A stretch of DNA of 64,000 nucleotides from a virus, in the IMG/VR virus record IMGVR_UViG_3300030109_003951, positions 22,601-86,600 of that record; one strand, written 5' to 3'. Each line of letters begins with the position of its first letter. The stretch's first letter is position 1. Positions 26,349 to 35,114 of this stretch are shown piece by piece. The position numbers and the translations under genes were made by a program. The notes beneath the pieces were generated by a model. It was not told the DNA's origin. It saw only the letters and a list, made by a program, of their open reading frames with translations, and searched no databases.

Positions 26349-27934
26349 TCTTGTTTCCTCCATTTTATGTAGTAAGTACGTCCTACTTGTTTCTCCTCAA
26401 AGTATTCTGATACTTTATCTTTATTCCAATATCGCCATATTGTGACTGTTCCTTTACCCATTTGGGATGCAACCTTGTCTAAACATGTCTTTTTGTGGAC
26501 AAATCCTTCTGAGTCCTTAGAGCATGAATCAAATGCCTCTTTGAAACATTTTAATCTAATAGATTGTTCCAATAATACATTTGCCCCATCTCCCCTTATA
26601 CTATTTTGTAACCATTCTATCAAATAATCATAACATGGTTCTACAATTTTTCTTGCTTGATGCATATTTTTAGCAGTGACTATAAATTTACCTTGTGTTC
26701 TGTTAACTGATTCAATAGCACAAATCAAAGTAGAAAATATCATTTCATATTGTATTAGATTGATTTGGAATGACCTTGCAAGTTTTCTTATTTTAGGTGA
26801 GTGGTGAATAATTGCATTTTCCATTTGATTGTAAGATATTCTCAACACTTCCTTAGCATTAGGGTCAAAATTAAAAACTCTAGATTTAACCTTAACATCA
26901 TTATATCTTTTTTCTACTTCTTCATAGATTCTAACCATAGCCTTTGCGAATCTCTCACAATCTGGGAAACCATCGAATTCTTCCCCTAACCCATCAATGA
27001 ATGTATCTCTTTGTAAATAAAGCATGTCTTCATCTACTTCTCTAACATAAACTAATGCCCTTTGCAATGCACCACTGTTAAACAATATTTCTAAAAAATT
27101 GTTAGGAACATATGTCGTTGCGTACATTGAACGCTGACAATCACAAACTATTTCCTTGTCCCCTCCTGCCAATCTTTTACGAATGACATTAGAAGAACTT
27201 TCTAAACCATTCATGAATTTTTGAAGATATACTAACACGTTGTCATTGTTTGCTTTTTTCTTGAATATACCACTTGATTCAAATTCATCCCATTGTGCAA
27301 GACCGCTCCCTTCTAAACCACCTTGTATGAAAATTTGTCTGTTTATTCTTACGTCATTTGGGCCTAAGAAGTCGTTTGGTAAAGTGGGTACATCGTCAAA
27401 CATTTGTGTCAAATCTTCATCAGATAGGTCTTCTAGTTCCATGTTGTTATTATCTAACCAATTCATTACTCTTTGTCTAAGGGTGTTGTCAAATGAACCA
27501 TTAGTCCCGAAAGAACCTATCATTGCAGCATCAGTTGCTTCAACTATTTCAAACACATCGAATTTACTTGCTTCATCGTTATCTTCATTTTTAGTGTTAA
27601 GGTCTTCAAATACCATATCACAAACAGACTCTAACATTTTCCATATTGCGGTTTTACCAGTCCTTGCTGTTTGAAACCAAGCAAAATGAACTCTGGGGTC
27701 GATACGTTGTGCTTTTACTGGAATGGTATAGAAGTCTTTCAAAATTTGCCCAAGTATCATAAAGAAAGATATTGTAGCAGGAAATTCATTTTGAATAGAA
27801 AACTGACTTGCCGTTTCTACATAATCCTTTACCAACTTAGGTAATTCGTAATCTTGTCCTTCTGGCATGGGTATGTTTAAATTTGGAACCTCGTCCATAA
27901 AGTCTCTAAAGTCATCTTCAAATCCGTCAATCAT
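26345..27934 (-). CDS. P-loop replicative helicase-like ATPase
   Basis: A 529-residue protein. A helical N terminus is followed by Walker A TARTGKTAIWK near residue 90 and a Walker B-like LAQWDEFES near residue 225. An arginine-rich RKRLAGG...DCQRSMYATTYVPN stretch follows. The C-terminal 80 residues look like a winged helix (MGKGTVTIWRYWNKDKVSEYF). The arrangement resembles primase-associated DUF3987-type helicases. It is encoded next to the nuclease and primase, and no other replicative helicase is visible in the window, so it is the best candidate. Confidence 0.6.
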   Translation of the reverse strand: MIDGFEDDFRDFMDEVPNLNIPMPEGQDYELPKLVKDYVETASQFSIQNEFPATISFFMILGQILKDFYTIPVKAQRIDPRVHFAWFQTARTGKTAIWKMLESVCDMVFEDLNTKNEDNDEASKFDVFEIVEATDAAMIGSFGTNGSFDNTLRQRVMNWLDNNNMELEDLSDEDLTQMFDDVPTLPNDFLGPNDVRINRQIFIQGGLEGSGLAQWDEFESSGIFKKKANNDNVLVYLQKFMNGLESSSNVIRKRLAGGDKEIVCDCQRSMYATTYVPNNFLEILFNSGALQRALVYVREVDEDMLYLQRDTFIDGLGEEFDGFPDCERFAKAMVRIYEEVEKRYNDVKVKSRVFNFDPNAKEVLRISYNQMENAIIHHSPKIRKLARSFQINLIQYEMIFSTLICAIESVNRTQGKFIVTAKNMHQARKIVEPCYDYLIEWLQNSIRGDGANVLLEQSIRLKCFKEAFDSCSKDSEGFVHKKTCLDKVASQMGKGTVTIWRYWNKDKVSEYFEEKQVGRTYYIKWRKQE

Positions 27935-28626
27935 TGTCTCACCTTTTCTTCTGAATTTAATATATTTAATAGTCTTTCGGCAGTTACTTTGCCTATGCCT
28001 TTGATTTTAAGAATATCCGAAACTTCGTTTTCCCCTATCTCCATAATACAACCAAAATGTTCTAACAACAATCTTGCTTTTGGCCTAGTAAGACCTTTTA
28101 ACATTGCCAACATATCTACTCTGATGTCCTCTGTTGTTATCTTTTTAATTATTGTGGGTTCAATGACCGCTCTTTTATTTGGAGCCATTTTTATAATAGT
28201 CATTAATTCATCAATAACATTTACTTCGCTATCTTTCCAAATAACATCTACATCATAATCTAGCCTTATCCTACCAACTGCACCCATAAATTTTTGTTTT
28301 AACCAAATAGATTTTGAGCGGTAATCAGAACTACCTCCTGTACTGTGAGTCATGAATTTATCTACTGCTTCTAATACTGTCCCATGAATAACAACAAAAT
28401 TTCTTTGATAGTTTCTATCCATGTTATCTATTTGATTCCAAATTCTTTTGTTTAATACAGACTGCAAAAAATCTTGAGAAGATTTTATTTCAAAACAGAT
28501 GTCACCAAATACATAGTCGCCAACCTTTAATCTTTTTCTCTCAGTTAATATTCCCATCTTACCCGCTTTCTCTTGCACTACATTTGTAAAGGAAGATTTT
28601 TCTCTATCATCAATAATTAAAGCCAC
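27931..28626 (-). CDS. XPF/ERCC4-family structure-specific nuclease
   Basis: A 231-residue protein. The nuclease core shows IIDDREKSSF, then LKVGDYVFGDICFEIKSSQDF. This matches the GDxnERKx3D motif with Ile in place of Arg. The C-terminal 70 residues contain tandem helix-hairpin-helix motifs (MLKGLTRPKARLLLEHFG and ILKIKGIGKVTAERLL). Such nucleases cut 3' flaps, forks or Holliday-like junctions. Here it probably resolves replication or packaging intermediates. It overlaps the helicase start by four bases. Confidence 0.85.
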   Translation of the reverse strand: MALIIDDREKSSFTNVVQEKAGKMGILTERKRLKVGDYVFGDICFEIKSSQDFLQSVLNKRIWNQIDNMDRNYQRNFVVIHGTVLEAVDKFMTHSTGGSSDYRSKSIWLKQKFMGAVGRIRLDYDVDVIWKDSEVNVIDELMTIIKMAPNKRAVIEPTIIKKITTEDIRVDMLAMLKGLTRPKARLLLEHFGCIMEIGENEVSDILKIKGIGKVTAERLLNILNSEEKVRQ

Positions 28627-28862
28627 TAATCTTCCCTCCTAAATAAAGTGTGTTGTTTCGGTTTATGATAAATATATACTGGATTACTCCTAAGATATTT
28701 ACTCAACCTAACCGATTGAGGTACATATAGAGTTCCCTTTCTAACAATGAGGTCTTCTATAATACCTTTCAAACTTCTTTCTTTCCCGTCTTTCATAATT
28801 TCATCTACCCAGTCTTGCCAATAAGACCTTCTTTTTCTCTCTATCCTTGGTGCTTTTTTCAT
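28626..28862 (-). CDS. winged-helix-like small protein
   Basis: A 78-residue basic protein whose ATG overlaps the primase stop as ATGA. After an Arg/Lys-rich N terminus it shows RSLKGIIEDLI...YVPQSVRLSKYLRSNPVYI. This resembles the DNA-binding small proteins at 32489-32713 and 51957-52289. Likely DNA-binding. Confidence 0.5.
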   Translation of the reverse strand: MKKAPRIERKRRSYWQDWVDEIMKDGKERSLKGIIEDLIVRKGTLYVPQSVRLSKYLRSNPVYIYHKPKQHTLFRRED

Positions 28863-29869
28863 TCTGGAAACCTCCAACATTTTCCGATACAGTAACCTTC
28901 TGGTATTAATATTTCAGAACAACTGGGCGCATTATAACCCTTCTTCACAATACCTGTTACATATTTTCTAGTAAGGGTTTCATTCCAATCTAGCCAAATA
29001 TTTTGACCTAAACCCTCTATTGATTTTAATTCATTCATAATTTTTTCAATGACTACTGGTTGGTCTTCCATTGCTATTTTAGCAGTAGTTGACCCACCAC
29101 CCAATATAGTTCTCCACCAAGATATAAGATATACTCTTGCAGCATGAGAGGGATTTTGAACCATAATTGCGTTATATAAACAAGGCAATACTGATAGTTT
29201 TCCCAACTTTCTCACTTCCGCAATTTCCTTCGGTGCTGCCGATAGTACTTGAACTTCTGGCCAATTAACTAATTTTTCACCATAAGTTTTTCTTGTGTGA
29301 CTTTTAGATTTAGCCATGTCCATTGTGAATTTTTCTAACTGCTCTGTAGTCAATGGAATACAATATAGTTGAGATGCCATGTTCATAGTATTAACAATTC
29401 TTCTATGCCTTCCTATTTGAACACCACAATCATCTAAAGTTTCATACTTCCATTGTTTGAACCAAGATTGTATTTGTCTAATATCTGTCGCTCTTTCACC
29501 ATACACATGAATGTGAAATCCTCGACCACTAAACACAATGTCATGTTTAATGTTGTTATTTAGCAACACCCTAGCACAATGCAAAGTGTCTTTTCTAGCC
29601 TGTTCAAGTTGGTCATCATGAGCATCAAAATCTAAAAACACCCTATCTAATATGACAGTTCTTTGTATAGGAACACCTGTCGTCCTACCCCAAGTATCTA
29701 CCTTATCTGTAAATTGTTCATAGTCATATACATTAGTGTAACAATTTCTCCTGCCACTATTTATCTTTACCAAGTCTGCATATTCTTCTTTATTCCAAAC
29801 AACAATCCTTGGTGATTGCCCATCAGTAGAAAGATGTGACCCAAACCAAACTTCTCTAGGAAACCTCAT
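28859..29869 (-). CDS. fused archaeal primase (PriS-PriL)
   Basis: A 336-residue protein. The N-terminal half has the archaeo-eukaryotic primase motifs FLDFDAHD (catalytic DxD, near residues 80-82) and SGRGFHIHV (near 114-122). The C-terminal half looks like the iron-sulfur domain of the large subunit. It begins LPCLYNAIMVQNPSHAARVYL and ends with SCSEI, GYC and GKC, giving four cysteines for a 4Fe-4S cluster. Both subunits are thus compressed into one chain, roughly half the combined host length. It would make RNA or DNA primers for the viral polymerase. ATG at 29869 overlaps the stop of the preceding small gene. Confidence 0.85.
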   Translation of the reverse strand: MRFPREVWFGSHLSTDGQSPRIVVWNKEEYADLVKINSGRRNCYTNVYDYEQFTDKVDTWGRTTGVPIQRTVILDRVFLDFDAHDDQLEQARKDTLHCARVLLNNNIKHDIVFSGRGFHIHVYGERATDIRQIQSWFKQWKYETLDDCGVQIGRHRRIVNTMNMASQLYCIPLTTEQLEKFTMDMAKSKSHTRKTYGEKLVNWPEVQVLSAAPKEIAEVRKLGKLSVLPCLYNAIMVQNPSHAARVYLISWWRTILGGGSTTAKIAMEDQPVVIEKIMNELKSIEGLGQNIWLDWNETLTRKYVTGIVKKGYNAPSCSEILIPEGYCIGKCWRFPE

Positions 29870-30018
29870 CAAAACACCAAAACAAATATTGTGATAATTG
29901 TTGCGATGTTGACACCATTAACCATCATCAATATTCGATTACTGAATTGTAAAGTTTTATGGATTTCTTCCAACGTCTCATTTAACTTATCTTGTCCCTC
30001 TATTATTTTATCATACAT
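29869..30018 (-). CDS. 49-residue coiled-coil plus membrane-helix protein
   Basis: An ATG at 30018 opens a frame that ends in TGATG over the primase start. Residues 1-28 are amphipathic (DKIIEGQDKLNETLEEIHKT). Residues 31-49 are hydrophobic (VNGVNIATIITIFVLVF). A small membrane-anchored peptide within the replication operon. Function unknown. Confidence 0.5.
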   Translation of the reverse strand: MYDKIIEGQDKLNETLEEIHKTLQFSNRILMMVNGVNIATIITIFVLVF

Positions 30019-30019
30019 A

Positions 30020-30424
30020 TTATACCCTCTTTACTTTTACGTTACCGCCTCTTGTTTTTATCTCGCCTTCCTTTGGCGGCTCTGATTCCTTTATAGGTTC
30101 TTCTACTGGTTCTGGTGGTAGCGGTGGTATTTCTTCCACAACTGGAAACGACACATGGTCGCCAAAAGAAACAGTAGCCGACTCAAATTTATTTTGAAAT
30201 ACAACCATTATTTCCTTTGTTAACTGCCCTTTGACTAATGGTGGGAACACCATAGCAAAAGTTCCTTGTGGAATATTACATTCCCACACTAATTTTATTT
30301 TTTCAGTATTAGTCATTTCCATGTATAGTTCTTCTGCCAATTGGTTGGCGACCTCTTTTAATTTCAATAAGTCTGAAAACTTCCATTCTTGCTTTTCTAT
30401 TTTTTTTATTATTTTATCTTTCAT
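30020..30424 (-). CDS. uncharacterised protein with Pro/Glu-rich tail
   Basis: A 134-residue protein starting at an ATG that overlaps the nuclease stop as TAATG. Residues 1-45 are helical, 45-95 beta-rich, and the rest is a disordered Pro/Glu/Lys tail (IPPLPPEPVEEPIKE). Family not recognised. Coupling to the Cas4/RecB-like nuclease suggests a partner protein. Confidence 0.5.
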   Translation of the reverse strand: MKDKIIKKIEKQEWKFSDLLKLKEVANQLAEELYMEMTNTEKIKLVWECNIPQGTFAMVFPPLVKGQLTKEIMVVFQNKFESATVSFGDHVSFPVVEEIPPLPPEPVEEPIKESEPPKEGEIKTRGGNVKVKRV

Positions 30425-31284
30425 TACCAATCCTCCAATCCTGTTTCTCCTGCTGTTTCACATAGTCCTAAGAAAGAGCAGTGTTGACATTTTTTATAAT
30501 AAAAAGATGCTGGAAACTGATTGTTCTCATAAGCCCATATCAACTTAGCAAATCTTTTCTTTAGTGCTGTCGAAGAAGAATTTTTGACCTCCTCTAAATA
30601 GCAGTAATTACTTTCTGGATAATACCAACCCCATTTTGTTATAGGGCCAAATAAATTTTCTCCGTTTTCATCTACGGCTAATTCCATTAGCAATTTGTAA
30701 AAAGCCATCTCCCCTCTCATGTGACTGAGTTTAGTATCTTTCCAAAGTCCTGTTTTTAATTCCATAGGAAAGCAGTGACCGTCTTCGATAAAAACCCTAT
30801 CAATGATTCCTTGTAAATGTACAATGTAACTTCTTTTTAATTCGTATTTAGGGTCAGCATCAAAAGGAATAAGTAATTGTGCATCTAATCGTATTTCATT
30901 TTCAACGGGGATAAAAGAACTTAGTGCATCGTTTTCTTTAGATTGTAAAAACCTTTGAGTTTCAAAAGCAACTACATTGTCATAGACATCACCATAATCA
31001 TCTATAGGAAATAATGCTGTAAAATAATCATACAATTCATCTTCATTCATATTTTCTGCTTTCTTAATATCGAATTCATCCCATAAATTTTCATAAGCAT
31101 TGTGTACAGTAGAACCTTTAATCATTGCAGGAGAAGAATCTTGAGGCAACCTTTCTATGTATTGGTGTAGATATTGTCTATTACACCATTTAAAAGTGCT
31201 TAAAGACGATTTAGTAACCTTCAATATAGGTTTAGTGTCATCATCAAAATTTTCTGGGTTCCATTGGTATGTGTATTCTTGCAT
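30424..31284 (-). CDS. Cas4/RecB-like PD-(D/E)XK nuclease with iron-sulfur cysteines
   Basis: A 286-residue protein with GGAGG before the ATG at 31284. One cysteine lies in the N-terminal KWCNRQY. Three more lie near the C terminus in KKCQHCSFLGLC, the Cas4/AddB-type layout for a 4Fe-4S cluster. The catalytic core reads LQGIIDRVF...HCFPMELKTG, giving the D...ExK signature. The C-terminal ETGLEDW resembles a PCNA-interacting peptide. No CRISPR array is present, so end resection or recombination is more likely than spacer acquisition. Confidence 0.8.
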   Translation of the reverse strand: MQEYTYQWNPENFDDDTKPILKVTKSSLSTFKWCNRQYLHQYIERLPQDSSPAMIKGSTVHNAYENLWDEFDIKKAENMNEDELYDYFTALFPIDDYGDVYDNVVAFETQRFLQSKENDALSSFIPVENEIRLDAQLLIPFDADPKYELKRSYIVHLQGIIDRVFIEDGHCFPMELKTGLWKDTKLSHMRGEMAFYKLLMELAVDENGENLFGPITKWGWYYPESNYCYLEEVKNSSSTALKKRFAKLIWAYENNQFPASFYYKKCQHCSFLGLCETAGETGLEDW

Positions 31285-31451
31285 TATAATTCCTCCTTCC
31301 ATTCTTCAATTACTTGTTCTATTTTTGAAATTAAATTAATTATTTTTTTTTGATTGTTTGTTAAGACATTTACTTGTCCCTGTAAAGATTCTATTTTAAT
31401 TTGCATTCTAGTTACTTTTTTATCATCTCTAACTTCTTTCTTCCAAAACAT
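31284..31451 (-). CDS. 55-residue coiled-coil protein
   Basis: A frame from the ATG at 31451 to a TAA that overlaps the nuclease start as TAATG. The product is an almost uninterrupted helix with heptad leucine and isoleucine (IESLQGQVNVLTNNQKKI). It contains the ribosome binding site of the nuclease near its end. Function unknown. Confidence 0.5.
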   Translation of the reverse strand: MFWKKEVRDDKKVTRMQIKIESLQGQVNVLTNNQKKIINLISKIEQVIEEWKEEL

Positions 31452-32254
31452 CAAAACCAATCCTCCAATGTTTTTTGTTTAGGGTCAGCATAAATATGAT
31501 ACATATCCCAACCCATTGCTTTGTATATAGGTTCGGCTTTGTTTATACAGTAACCTGCGTAATATTCGTAATCTATTTCTATTTTACCTTCATCTAATAA
31601 AGGTAATAATTCATTTTTTTCTTTGACTGAAATATAAGTAGCAACTCTAGAAGTCCCATCATTTAATGGGATTGTCTTAGGGCCAGATAATATGTTACAT
31701 TTGATTGTGATAAAAGAATCAGTTATGGGGTCGGACGAGTTCAAGTGTGTGTTATAATAAACTGCACCAGCAACTCCACCCGCTAATGTTGCATAATCAT
31801 TAATAGATTTCCTAAGCCTTGACCTCTTAAGAAAACTATCCATTTCTATTTTACCTTTCTTAATATTTTGATATGCTTGTTTTAAATACTTAGTAACTTC
31901 TTTTTCAGTTTTACCATTAGCCCACATTTTTAAAACCATCTCTTGTATAATTTTTGCAATGTGTATTTCAGTAGATTTCTTTACTGCAAATCCTGTAACT
32001 ACAAATTCTGGTTCATCTAAATGTTCACCATCTTTCCAAGATATAAAACCAGCATTACGGTTTTTAGTAATACCTATACCGAGAGAAGAATAAAACTTTT
32101 CAAACTCTAAAGTTACAGGGTGTTGGTCTAACCCAAGTATATTAGGAAATATTTCCCTAACCTGTTGATTAAGATAATTACACGTATCTTTAGCATGGTC
32201 TATCGACTCAACAGGACAAAACAAAGAATCAGTATGAGCGTATATTACTTTCAT
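31451..32254 (-). CDS. polB: family B DNA polymerase, C-terminal part (motif C, thumb, PIP box)
   Basis: A 267-residue protein beginning VIYAHTDSLF within its first ten residues. This is motif C of family B polymerases, with His at the first Asp of the usual DTD and the catalytic second Asp kept. The rest is thumb-like. It ends in QKTLEDWF, a canonical PCNA-interacting peptide. The N-terminal two-thirds of the enzyme is encoded at 32713-34353, two small genes upstream. The two chains must associate to make an active polymerase. ATG overlaps the preceding stop as ATGA, with GGAG upstream. Confidence 0.85.
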   Translation of the reverse strand: MKVIYAHTDSLFCPVESIDHAKDTCNYLNQQVREIFPNILGLDQHPVTLEFEKFYSSLGIGITKNRNAGFISWKDGEHLDEPEFVVTGFAVKKSTEIHIAKIIQEMVLKMWANGKTEKEVTKYLKQAYQNIKKGKIEMDSFLKRSRLRKSINDYATLAGGVAGAVYYNTHLNSSDPITDSFITIKCNILSGPKTIPLNDGTSRVATYISVKEKNELLPLLDEGKIEIDYEYYAGYCINKAEPIYKAMGWDMYHIYADPKQKTLEDWF

Positions 32255-32496
32255 AAATTCAACTCCTTCCAGCATTTTTTATGATATTTTCTAGATGCCC
32301 AATCCTTGTGTGGTGCGCCTCCTCTACGGGCGAAACCAATGGGTTGTAATGCCCCACGACAATGTAAACAATAACCATGTGGAACCCACTCATAATCACA
32401 TTCTACACACACAACTAATCCCTTACCTTTTATTACTGTTTTATAAGCCTCAGTTCCTTTACATCTTCTACATATGTGTGTGGCCTCGTCACTCAT
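32251..32496 (-). CDS. multi-cysteine zinc protein inside the split polymerase locus
   Basis: An 81-residue protein with CRRC, CVEC and CLHC pairs and a terminal KYHKKCWKEL, enough for two zinc sites. ATG at 32496 overlaps the preceding stop. The C-terminal CxxC...HKKCW pattern resembles the small protein at 47411-47581. It lies between the two halves of the polymerase. Possibly a DNA-binding or polymerase accessory factor. Confidence 0.6.
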   Translation of the reverse strand: MSDEATHICRRCKGTEAYKTVIKGKGLVVCVECDYEWVPHGYCLHCRGALQPIGFARRGGAPHKDWASRKYHKKCWKELNL

Positions 32497-32713
32497 CCCA
32501 AACCCTCCATCTTGCAGGATAATCATATTTATTTAATCTGACAAATTCTTTGTGTCTTTTTAGAATGTTACTCAATCCTTGAATTGTAGGGCATGTCCTA
32601 AAATGCCTATCAACATAAATATCATAAATTTCTCTGGTGGTCATTTCACCATCACCTAATATATTTATTGCTTGTTGAATAATTCTCTGATATTTATTTT
32701 TTGCACTGGGCAT
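32489..32713 (-). CDS. winged-helix protein inside the split polymerase locus
   Basis: A 74-residue protein with EMTTREIYDIYVDRHF followed by PTIQGLSNILKRHKEF and a terminal ARWRVW strand. This reads as a compact winged-helix DNA-binding domain. Its start overlaps the stop of the polymerase N-terminal gene. It is similar in layout to the proteins at 28626-28862 and 51957-52289. Confidence 0.6.
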   Translation of the reverse strand: MPSAKNKYQRIIQQAINILGDGEMTTREIYDIYVDRHFRTCPTIQGLSNILKRHKEFVRLNKYDYPARWRVWDE

Positions 32714-34353
32714 TATAATCCCTCCGCAACTTTAGCAGCATGTCTGATTGCTTCTCTAGCACTAGCAGTGATGCTGTTCGCTAAATCTGGGTCATACCAA
32801 CCAAACTTAGGAAACGCAGTTACCCCATAGAAACTCGCCATGAGTCTCTTTACAGCCATTTGATTGTTAAACCATTTTTGATGTTCTTCCTTAGTGTCTG
32901 CTTTTTTCATTTTAGACTTGTATTCATCTCTAAGTTGTTTAAGATTAAGAACAGACCTTGGTAATAAACCAAGTTTGTCTGTTTTGTAATATCGCATGTT
33001 CTTTTTAATTACAGGGCTAAAGTCCTGTGGTGTTGCCAAATTACAAGCAAACTCTGTAGGTGTGCGAGACTTAGTTTCCCAACTAATATTCCTAGCCATC
33101 ATCATAGAAGGATATAGTTGTGCAAAATCAAAAGCCGCAACATTACTATGCCTACCATGCGTTTTGTTTACTTCTGGGTCAAATATCATGGCCCCAGTAA
33201 CTTCTACTCTCTCAGCATCTTTATTACCTGTCGGCACTTTCCAATCAGCATGTCTCATGAAGTAAATGCCTCCCATGTGAGAAGCATAAAAACACGCACT
33301 AAATGGTGCAACTAGTAATCTTTGTAATGCTAATATAGATTCTGATATTGCATTATCTTCATCTATGCGTTTTAGTAAAGCAACATCTTGAATATTATAA
33401 TCTAAATAATTTTGAGTATCTTCTAACCAAGCCCTTCTAAAGAATTCGTTTTTGTCTGTGAATTTAGAATCTTTCTTTTTACCTTCCCCGAATAAAAGAT
33501 TACCAACAAAATCTAAAGCAGTAGATGGAAGTGTGCCACGTTGAGCATCGTTCCATTGTCTTTCAAATGCATGGTCTAAGTTTAAACACAATCTACCATA
33601 GATAGGTTGAGATATAGGTGATATTTGATTCCATGCCTTTTTGTTGGGTTTGACCAACCCTATAGGAGATAGTCTACTAATATCAATATTATTTTCTTCT
33701 AACCTTTCAAACAACTTAGGAATATCTGCTTGTAATCCAAACCATGCAATCAACATGTCTGGGTCTTGTTCTTCCATATCAGAAACGAAAGCCTCAAGCA
33801 TATCTTCTTCTGAATTAAAATGATATTCCGCAGCATCGACTACAATCATATCTAGTTTAGCATCTTTGGGAGTCCAATAGTATAAGTTTATGCAATCTGC
33901 ATAATTATCGTAAACTGCAATAGTTGTTATCGCCCCATCATATTTACCTGTGTTCATCCATTCCATATCCCAATACCACTTACGTAAATCATACTCTGGT
34001 ATTTCAGTCATTTTATCAATACAATAACGATGTGTAAAATTAACATCTGCTTCATACGTTTTGTCAAAGTATTTTCTAGCGGTTCTAATATCATTATATT
34101 TAGTAACCATAACTTTAGTCAAAGGTTGGTTTTCCAAATTAACATGGCTAGTTCTTTCATAAATAAACTCTTGAGGTAGTTTCATCTTTCTACCTTGAGA
34201 ATTAGTAACACTGATGTTATATGCTTGCGGCATTCTTTCGTCAGAACCAACATAAAAATACGGTCTAAAATCAGTGACTTCTTTTTCTAATCTATTACCA
34301 TTTTCATCACGCCATCTAAGATAAATAGTGTTATCTTTATGTGTGATAATCAT
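32713..34353 (-). CDS. polB: family B DNA polymerase, N-terminal part (exonuclease, motifs A and B)
   Basis: About 546 residues from the ATG at 34353; a TTG at 34362 is possible. Exonuclease motif I is WYWDMEW near residue 130. Motif II is degenerate (WFGLQADIP, Asp kept, Asn lost). Motif III is YNIQDVALL. Polymerase motif A is DFAQLYPSMM and motif B is KRLMASFYGVT, with Ala where Asn is usual. The chain stops at KVAEGL, just before motif C, which is encoded separately at 31451-32254. The break point is like that of the two-gene PolB of Methanothermobacter. No intein residues are visible at the edges. Confidence 0.9.
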   Translation of the reverse strand: MIITHKDNTIYLRWRDENGNRLEKEVTDFRPYFYVGSDERMPQAYNISVTNSQGRKMKLPQEFIYERTSHVNLENQPLTKVMVTKYNDIRTARKYFDKTYEADVNFTHRYCIDKMTEIPEYDLRKWYWDMEWMNTGKYDGAITTIAVYDNYADCINLYYWTPKDAKLDMIVVDAAEYHFNSEEDMLEAFVSDMEEQDPDMLIAWFGLQADIPKLFERLEENNIDISRLSPIGLVKPNKKAWNQISPISQPIYGRLCLNLDHAFERQWNDAQRGTLPSTALDFVGNLLFGEGKKKDSKFTDKNEFFRRAWLEDTQNYLDYNIQDVALLKRIDEDNAISESILALQRLLVAPFSACFYASHMGGIYFMRHADWKVPTGNKDAERVEVTGAMIFDPEVNKTHGRHSNVAAFDFAQLYPSMMMARNISWETKSRTPTEFACNLATPQDFSPVIKKNMRYYKTDKLGLLPRSVLNLKQLRDEYKSKMKKADTKEEHQKWFNNQMAVKRLMASFYGVTAFPKFGWYDPDLANSITASAREAIRHAAKVAEGL

Positions 34354-34358
34354 GTGTC

Positions 34359-35114
34359 TCAACTCATGTACGGTGCTACAACAATAGCAGCGAAATCTGT
34401 GCTTGCAAATAACGGCATGTCATCATGTAATCTCAAATTGATTCTATTATTCCATTCGTTTTCACTTTGAAATAAAACATGAATAGGTGCTGCAAAAGGA
34501 ACAGTAGCAGCATTACCACTATGTTCTCTCATTTGTAATTCGTTAGATATTTTTCTTTGGCCTTTAGATGCCTGTAAATATAGTCTTTCATTGGGGTGAA
34601 AGTTCAAAACATAATTAGATGCTCCCACTGTGTCACAAGCCTTAATAGATTGAGTTAAACTATCGACATCTAAATTTACTGTTAAGTCATATTTAGTTGA
34701 ACCGAATGTAAAGTCTGGCCCAAAACCCTCATCAATCCAATTAATCAACTTAGGGCTAAACCTATCAATAGCCGATTCATTTTCATGATGTGCAACTAAA
34801 GGAACTGTTGCAGAATCACTATCTTGTAATATTGTCAAAACACTACCAACCTCAAACTCAACTTCTCCAGAAAAGGTTTTCAACATCGGTAATATTTCTA
34901 AATCTAAAACAAACTGAACATCTTCTGCGTTGTCTAAAACTATCTTATATGCTACAGCGACAGAGTTTGCCCTATTAGCACTAAGTAAATATAAATTGTT
35001 ATCTTCAATTTTACAAGTTATTTGAGAAGACAACTCACCATTTTTATCGCCCCATTTACCTTTCATGGTACAATACTTGATTCCCTTTAGAAAACTATCC
35101 ATGTTTATTATCAT
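34359..35114 (-). CDS. sliding clamp (PCNA-like)
   Basis: A 251-residue protein with GGAGGGG upstream of the ATG at 35114. Length and the alternating strand pattern fit a PCNA monomer. Visible features include FLKGIKYCTMKG at the N terminus and LRLHDDMPLFASTDFAAIVVAPYM at the C terminus, the position of the conserved last strands. It would tether the polymerase and other PIP-box proteins of this virus to DNA. It lies directly upstream of the polymerase gene. Confidence 0.75.
   Translation of the reverse strand: MIINMDSFLKGIKYCTMKGKWGDKNGELSSQITCKIEDNNLYLLSANRANSVAVAYKIVLDNAEDVQFVLDLEILPMLKTFSGEVEFEVGSVLTILQDSDSATVPLVAHHENESAIDRFSPKLINWIDEGFGPDFTFGSTKYDLTVNLDVDSLTQSIKACDTVGASNYVLNFHPNERLYLQASKGQRKISNELQMREHSGNAATVPFAAPIHVLFQSENEWNNRINLRLHDDMPLFASTDFAAIVVAPYMS

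Noticed and set aside
30424-31284. CRISPR adaptation gene (Cas4)
   Set aside because: No CRISPR repeats and no Cas1 or Cas2 were seen anywhere. The nuclease sits among replication genes.
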